A stretch of 64,000 nucleotides of DNA from positions 1 through 64,000 of the forward strand of contig JAHBVK010000027.1 in assembly GCA_019637555.1 (NCBI GenBank), given 5' to 3'. The number at the start of each line of letters is the position of its first letter. Within the stretch, counting starts at the first letter, position 1. Source of the DNA: Anaerolineae bacterium. GTDB lineage: Bacteria > Chloroflexota > Anaerolineae > Aggregatilineales > UBA2796. Under the pieces are notes generated by a model, which was not told where the DNA came from, did not search any database, and saw only the letters and a program-made list of their open reading frames with translations. Of the stretch, positions 59,810 to 64,000 are shown one piece after another. A program made the position numbers and the translations under genes.

Positions 59810-59857
59810 CTTCAGGTATAATAGAATCTTCAAAGAGTATGGAGGCAAGAAAATTCC

Positions 59858-60325
59858 ATGGGGCGCCTGCTGACTATTCACCCATGTAGTGTATGTAATT
59901 ATCACGTTGAGGATGAGTTGCACGAAGGTGGCAGCGGCAGCTCAACGTTGTTCCTGCATAATCATTACGTCTTGGCACTGTGTAACAACTGCCATCATCT
60001 CGTTTCTGTGCTCGCTCCCAATACCGCACAAGAAACGCAAGATGCGCTGCGTACCGCCCGCAGCGAGATTGTCCAACTGGAAGCGGACGCCGTGTTGGGC
60101 GATTTACGGGCAAAAGATATGCTGCCATTCTTCCGCGATGCGCTGGATAACTTCCGCGAGGATGATCCACCTGTCGCTACGATCCTCTGCACAAACTGCG
60201 GCAGCGATCAGGTTGAGATGCAACCCATTGAAGGAAATTTGTTCGATGAGCAAGATGCGTGGGTACACTGTCCGCGCTGCGAGGAAGGGCGTTTATTAGT
60301 GGAAACCACGGGTCAGTGGTCTTAG
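59858..60325 (+). CDS. Zinc-ribbon protein of unknown function
   Basis: A 155-residue soluble protein with two separate zinc-binding sites: PCSVCNYH with LCNNCHHL (residues about 9-16 and 42-49), and LCTNCGSDQ with HCPRCEEG (about 110-118 and 137-144). Between them is an acidic helical stretch (RTARSEIVQLEADAVLGDLRAKDMLPFFRDALDNF trimmed: EIVQLEADAVLGDL). I do not recognise the family. A consensus -10 (TATAAT, 59817-59822) lies upstream without a matching -35, and GGAGG lies 12 nt before the ATG. Possibly co-transcribed with sbcD. Confidence 0.72.
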   Translation: MGRLLTIHPCSVCNYHVEDELHEGGSGSSTLFLHNHYVLALCNNCHHLVSVLAPNTAQETQDALRTARSEIVQLEADAVLGDLRAKDMLPFFRDALDNFREDDPPVATILCTNCGSDQVEMQPIEGNLFDEQDAWVHCPRCEEGRLLVETTGQWS

Positions 60326-60339
60326 CTAGGCGGCAGTGA

Positions 60340-60963
60340 TCATGTCCGCTCAGTGCTGTCGTCAACCAATAATCGTTGTACGTTATCGGTAAGTTTGCTC
60401 AACATTTCGCTTAACGTTTGCTTTTCTTCCTCGCTGAAATTGCTAAACAGCCGATTCAGAAAGTTCTGATGCGAGGGTCCAATTTCTTCCAACAAGTTGC
60501 TTCCCTTGCGGGTAATCCGGATAACGCGCTTCCGCCGATCATGGGGGTGACGGGCTATTTCGATCCAGCCTGTGCGCGCCATGCTTACGATCAGCGAACT
60601 GATGGTATTAGGCATCACGCCGTGGAGCTTGCTCAGCTCCGAAGGCAGCATTCCTTCCTCTTGGCGCAACTGCAACCAGAACAGCAGCCTCAGCTTCGAC
60701 ATCGATAAGCCGTATCGATCTAGATTTTTGTCCGCTCCAGCAGTAATCATGCCGCTGACTTTCATCAAATTGCGGAAAGCATCCATGCTGCAAGCATCTT
60801 CGGGTTTCATTTGCTTGAGCAATTCAGCCTGCCGCGAACGCATGATGTCGGTGAATAGCGAATGCTCGGATTGCTCAGCAGCAGCGTCTTCCGAGCGCCC
60901 AGACGCGGACTTGGGCGAAAATGGTGTCCAATGGGGTCTGCGCGGTCTAGGGAAACGGGGCAT
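60340..60963 (-). CDS. MarR-family transcriptional regulator
   Basis: A 207-residue winged-helix regulator. MarR core near residues 80-190: LSMSKLRLLFWLQLRQEEG, PSELSKLHGVMPNTISSLIVSMARTGWIEIARHPHDRRKRVIRITRKG (HTH and wing with the DxR motif). An N-terminal basic/Pro-rich extension (MPRFPRPRRPHWTPFSPKS) precedes it, which is unusual. The ATG at 60963 has GGAG 5 nt upstream; the longer frame to 61098 would run through a perfect palindrome (61025-61044) that is the likely operator. Divergent from the GNAT-MFS genes. Confidence 0.9.
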   Translation of the reverse strand: MPRFPRPRRPHWTPFSPKSASGRSEDAAAEQSEHSLFTDIMRSRQAELLKQMKPEDACSMDAFRNLMKVSGMITAGADKNLDRYGLSMSKLRLLFWLQLRQEEGMLPSELSKLHGVMPNTISSLIVSMARTGWIEIARHPHDRRKRVIRITRKGSNLLEEIGPSHQNFLNRLFSNFSEEEKQTLSEMLSKLTDNVQRLLVDDSTERT

Positions 60964-61024
60964 TAGCACTCCGAACGAAGGGTTCAAACCTTCTATAAGT
61001 TTATACAGATTTCTGCAAGCATAG

Positions 61025-61044
61025 ATAGTTCTATATAGAACTAT
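61025..61044. promoter_or_regulatory. 20-bp perfect palindrome, probable MarR operator
   Basis: ATAGTTCTATATAGAACTAT is a perfect palindrome, 62 nt upstream of the marR start and 167 nt upstream of the divergent GNAT gene. Size and symmetry fit a MarR dimer site. Confidence 0.7.
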
Positions 61045-61210
61045 ATTACTGCCACTTAGTGAAACAGCCCATTTGAATCTGCCGCCTAACATCCTCAATT
61101 ATCCTGAAATATACCGCGAAATTCGTAAGAACGGAGAAAGCCTGCTACCATAGGATCAAGTGAGCTAGCCCAGAAGTATTAAGCATCTCAACTTAAGGTA
61201 AATAATCACC

Positions 61211-62374
61211 ATGGCTGCCGTCACGGTTCGCAAAGTTGAATCCGCCAGTGAATTGAAAACTTTCGTTGAATTTCCGTGGACGATCTACAAGGATGATCCG
61301 AACTGGGTTCCGCCGCTGGTCTCGCAGTGGCGCACCCTTTTTGATAAGGAAAAGAATCCCAGTTGGGAGTATCTGCAAGGTGATTACTTCATTGCGTGGC
61401 AGGGATCACAACCTGTGGGCACGGTTGCTGGGTTCATCAACCCGCGTCACAACCAGACATGGGATGAGAACGTTGGCTGGTTTGGTGCCTTTGAATGCAT
61501 CAATGATCAAGAAGTAGCAAACGCGTTGCTGAACACTGCTGCGGACTATGTGCGAACGCGCGCCAACTCCTCGATCCTGAGAGGACCTGCTACGTTTACC
61601 TGTAACGATCAGCAGTGGGGATTATTAATCGATAACTTCTCCGAACCTGTATTGTTGATGCCTTACAATCGCCCGTACTACCAGCAACTGATCGAGAACA
61701 GTGGCATGGGCTTGAACAAAGTTATGGATTTGTTCAGTTTCTTCTGCGACGCCCGGCGCATTCCTATTGATCATGCGGAAGTGCTAGGGCGCTATAAACG
61801 CGTTACCCAGCGCAGCATGGAACGGCACCAGATCACTTTACGCAAGCCAGTTGCCAGCAAGTTAAAGCAGGAACTTGCGCTGCTGCGCGATGTCTATGAA
61901 CAGGCATGGGAGCGGAACTGGGGCAATGTACCGCCTACTGACCACGAAATGGACCATCTGTTCACCGATCTAAAGGATTATTTCGATCCGGAATTGGCAG
62001 TATTTGCTTACGTCAAAGGGGAACTAGCCGGATTCTTCTTCAGTTTGCCCGATATGAATGAAGTGCTCAAACGCGCCGATCCAAATCCCAGTACTCCTGA
62101 ATTGATCACGTTGCTAAGAGCGCTGTGGCATTGGAAGATCCGACCGGTGATGACCCGACAGCGCTGCTTGCTGCTGGGCGTTAAACCCCAGTATCGCGGG
62201 CTAGGCGTGGACGTTGCCATGTTCCTCAACTACTTTGATCAAAGCACCAATTCCAGTTATCCCTTGATCGATGCTGGTTGGGTATTGGAAACGAACGAAG
62301 CACTGATTAAGCTACTAACTGGCGTGAGCGCTCAAGTGTACAAAAAGTATCGTATCTACCAGACCGCGCTCTAA
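61211..62374 (+). CDS. YghO-like GNAT-fold protein
   Basis: A 387-residue protein of the YghO-like GNAT group: N-terminal VRKVESASELKTFVEFPWTIYKDDPNWVPPLV split as ELKTFVEFPW and DDPNWVPPL, KNPSWEYLQGDYFIAWQG, FGAFECINDQEVANALL near 97, RGPATFTCNDQQWGLLIDNF near 124, and LGVKPQYRGLGVDVAMFLNYF near 319, the acetyl-CoA loop. Members lack a known substrate. Transcribed before the MFS exporter gene with 66 nt between; MarR regulator upstream and divergent. Confidence 0.85.
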   Translation: MAAVTVRKVESASELKTFVEFPWTIYKDDPNWVPPLVSQWRTLFDKEKNPSWEYLQGDYFIAWQGSQPVGTVAGFINPRHNQTWDENVGWFGAFECINDQEVANALLNTAADYVRTRANSSILRGPATFTCNDQQWGLLIDNFSEPVLLMPYNRPYYQQLIENSGMGLNKVMDLFSFFCDARRIPIDHAEVLGRYKRVTQRSMERHQITLRKPVASKLKQELALLRDVYEQAWERNWGNVPPTDHEMDHLFTDLKDYFDPELAVFAYVKGELAGFFFSLPDMNEVLKRADPNPSTPELITLLRALWHWKIRPVMTRQRCLLLGVKPQYRGLGVDVAMFLNYFDQSTNSSYPLIDAGWVLETNEALIKLLTGVSAQVYKKYRIYQTAL

Positions 62375-62422
62375 TTGTTGTAATGGTAAGGGGTTTACCC
62401 CAGAGTCAAACAGGATTTATGC

Positions 62423-62436
62423 AGGTAACGTTACCT
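62423..62436. promoter_or_regulatory. 14-bp perfect palindrome over the MFS ribosome-binding region
   Basis: AGGTAACGTTACCT ends 4 nt before the MFS start codon and takes the place of the expected Shine-Dalgarno. It may be an operator or an mRNA structure limiting initiation. Confidence 0.5.
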
Positions 62437-62440
62437 ATAC

Positions 62441-63832
62441 ATGGATAGCTTCGACCACCTTGATCAACAACTGGAGGAGAACATCGGCACTAACTCGCCC
62501 GATGAATATCTCGCCACCAGTGACACTCCTGCCGAAGCGCTTACCGTCGCTGCCAGCCTGACTGGCGAGACGCTGCGCTCGCTGCTGCGTAACCGTAACT
62601 TTCTACCGCTGTGGGTCGGTCAACTGGTTAGCTATATCGGCGACCAGTTCATCCTGATTGCCGTCGTCACCGTACTCACGATCATCAGCCGCCGTCCGGA
62701 TGGCACTACAGACGTTCTGCCTTTGGCGCTGTGGGGCATCTCGGTGGCGTCGCCACAGATCCTTTTCGGGTTGATCAGCGGTGTGCTGGTTGATAAAGCG
62801 GATCGCAAATGGACAATGATCGTCAGCGATCTGGTTCGTGCTGCCGTCATGTTCACATTTCTGCTCGTCGAGCGCGATCCCTCCCGTCTCTGGATTATCT
62901 ACTTGGGCATGTTCATTTTCGGCTCTGCCCAAATGCTCTTTTACCCCGCACGAGCATCAGCGCTGACCTCAATCATGGGCAAGCGTTACCTTGCAGGGGC
63001 AAACGCACTGTTGGAAGTCGGCTTCGTCGTCGCCCTCATTTTCGGATCGGGTGCTGCCGGTGTGCTGGTTGAGCAGTTGGGCGAGAATGCCGCCTTTGCC
63101 TTTAACGGTGTGGCGTTCATCTTCTCTGCCTTGATGATCTACTTGATGCGTATCCCCAGACGTGCTACCGAGTCCAACAGCTCGAACGGTAGCGCTATGG
63201 GTACATCCTTCGGGCAGGTCTTGACCGAACTGCGCGCGGGTCTATCCTATGTTTGGAATACACGCTCAATGCGCTATATCATGGGCTTGAGTGTGCTTGT
63301 GTCGGCGGCACTCGGTGCGGTTACCATCCTCGTGCTGGACTACCTGACGCAGGAGTTAAACATCGGTCCCAGCGGCTTCGGTGCGGTAATCGGCATTCTC
63401 GGTGTGGGTGTCGTGGTCGGTGGAATTTTGATTCAGCGGTTGTCCAAATTCTTGACGACCAACCGACTGGTCGCACTCTCCATGGTCATGGAAGCCATCG
63501 CTGTTGGTACGTTCGCCCTCAATCCTCCATTTATTGTGGTATTGTTGGTGACGGTACTAATCGGTTTTAGCCTGATCGTATCTCGCGCAGTCCTTAGCAC
63601 CCTGACTCAAGCGATTCCACCGGAGGAATTGCGTGGTCGGGTGCAGAGTGTGTTCAATCTGGTTTCACAGGCGCCAATGGCGGCAACTCTCGGTTTAGTC
63701 GGTGCACTGGTGCAGCTCACCAGCCGACCCGCTGTGATCATTGGATTTTGCGGCTTGCTCTTGCTCACAGCATGGTTTGCCGCTAACATGCTCAGAGGAA
63801 TTGACGACGCTATTTATAGCGATGCGTATTAA
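62441..63832 (+). CDS. MFS transporter (enterobactin-exporter-like)
   Basis: Major facilitator of 463 aa with 12 predicted TM segments: first LRNRNFLPLWVGQLVSYIGDQFILIAVV trimmed here to NFLPLWVGQLVSYIGDQF near residues 51-68, FGLISGVLVDKADRKW as the conserved loop 2-3 motif (near 109-124), and GRVQSVFNLVSQAPMAATLGLVGAL in the C-terminal half. A soluble acidic N-tail of about 45 residues precedes TM1. Probably a proton-driven exporter of small molecules. Ribosome site is not clear, and a 9-codon uORF overlaps the start. Confidence 0.9.
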   Translation: MDSFDHLDQQLEENIGTNSPDEYLATSDTPAEALTVAASLTGETLRSLLRNRNFLPLWVGQLVSYIGDQFILIAVVTVLTIISRRPDGTTDVLPLALWGISVASPQILFGLISGVLVDKADRKWTMIVSDLVRAAVMFTFLLVERDPSRLWIIYLGMFIFGSAQMLFYPARASALTSIMGKRYLAGANALLEVGFVVALIFGSGAAGVLVEQLGENAAFAFNGVAFIFSALMIYLMRIPRRATESNSSNGSAMGTSFGQVLTELRAGLSYVWNTRSMRYIMGLSVLVSAALGAVTILVLDYLTQELNIGPSGFGAVIGILGVGVVVGGILIQRLSKFLTTNRLVALSMVMEAIAVGTFALNPPFIVVLLVTVLIGFSLIVSRAVLSTLTQAIPPEELRGRVQSVFNLVSQAPMAATLGLVGALVQLTSRPAVIIGFCGLLLLTAWFAANMLRGIDDAIYSDAY

Positions 63833-63946
63833 GTGAACTGGCAGGGTTCCAGTGCTGCTGAGAGCCAGTACGAACGTTGTACTATGCGGATGGCTAACTG
63901 CTGCAAGGGCAGGATCATCGGACAAAACAGGCGTAAGTGAGGGATC

Positions 63947-64000
63947 GTGTTCAAGAAAATCCTAATTGTTGACGACGAAAAAGCTACAGTAGAACTGCTG
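63947..64000 (+). CDS. Response regulator receiver, N-terminal fragment
   Basis: GTG start at 63947 with GAGGG just upstream; 18 codons run to the right edge and read VFKKILIVDDEKATVELL. The ILIVDDE strand-loop with the acidic triad is diagnostic of a CheY-like receiver. The output domain lies beyond the window, so the regulator type is unknown. Confidence 0.75.
   Translation, partial: MFKKILIVDDEKATVELL

Noticed and set aside
59801-59822. TTGACT followed by TATAAT near the end of sbcD as a promoter
   Set aside because: Only 5 nt separate the two hexamers, so they cannot form one sigma-70 promoter; the TATAAT may still act alone but is unsupported.
1-64000. tRNA or rRNA genes
   Set aside because: I looked through the intergenic gaps for cloverleaf ends and T-loop sequences and found none I could support; a tRNAscan-SE run would settle it.

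Overview
This 64 kb window is densely coded, moderately GC-rich bacterial chromosome with no rRNA, tRNA, CRISPR array, transposase or phage gene that I could find. The gene content best fits a Chloroflexota (Anaerolineae-like) organism. Pointers are many Thr/Pro-rich secreted lipoproteins with C-terminal LysM modules, a second-type (archaeal-like) aspartyl-tRNA synthetase, an LLM-class (probably F420-dependent) oxidoreductase, FmdB and TFIIB-type zinc-ribbon proteins, paired WYL regulators and PF06182-type ABC exporters. The taxon is inferred from family content, not from a marker gene.

Layout. 1-5 kb, minus strand: a truncated secreted protein, then plsX - TPR protein - xpt - guaA (membrane lipid and guanine nucleotide metabolism) ending in a clear intrinsic terminator. 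5-7 kb, plus strand: phoU and queG. 7-16.7 kb: an LLM oxidoreductase behind a MerR-type promoter, an FAD oxidoreductase/SDR pair, VOC and Nudix enzymes, a LysM lipoprotein, a GT39-like membrane glycosyltransferase coupled to a degenerate receiver protein, FmdB and a beta-propeller lipoprotein. 16.7-22.9 kb: a LacI-like protein without a DNA-binding domain, a secreted nuclease, a methyltransferase, a zinc ribbon, glnA, a GNAT, and an allene-oxide-cyclase-like protein. 23-26.1 kb: a three-gene surface-glycan operon (WecA/MraY-like, epimerase, GT4). 26.3-32.7 kb: prepilin peptidase, phosphoesterase, MBL hydrolase, archaeal-type AspRS, SGNH hydrolase, mgsA, CHAD protein. 32.8-40.4 kb: orphan ABC ATPase, berberine-type oxidase, GT4, a three-CAP-domain secreted protein, and a PadR regulator. 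40.7-43.5 kb: a complete three-gene ABC-2 exporter. 43.6-47.2 kb: small ligand-binding-fold proteins between two WYL regulators. 47.3-56.5 kb: lipA, then a catabolic region (ICL/PEP-mutase family enzyme, M29 aminopeptidase, L-rhamnose mutarotase, IclR regulator, SMP-30 lactonase, FAH-family enzyme, semialdehyde dehydrogenase, M20 amidohydrolase) that looks like the lower half of an oxidative (Weimberg-type) sugar-acid pathway. 56.9-64 kb: GNATs, MBL hydrolase, an SbcD nuclease without SbcC, a zinc-ribbon protein, a MarR regulator with a 20-bp perfect palindrome, an MFS exporter, and the start of a response regulator.

The most unusual non-coding structure is a dispersed 48-bp bipartite palindromic element with four full-length copies of identical architecture (20-bp hairpin, 13-nt linker, 15-bp hairpin) plus three partial relatives. 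One copy doubles as a terminator and another sits inside the exporter operon. Other regulatory signals are a 19-bp-spacer MerR-type promoter, an IclR-type dyad, a MarR palindrome, a PadR-type dyad, and two intergenic heptamer-repeat tracts, one of which encodes the N-terminus of GuaA.
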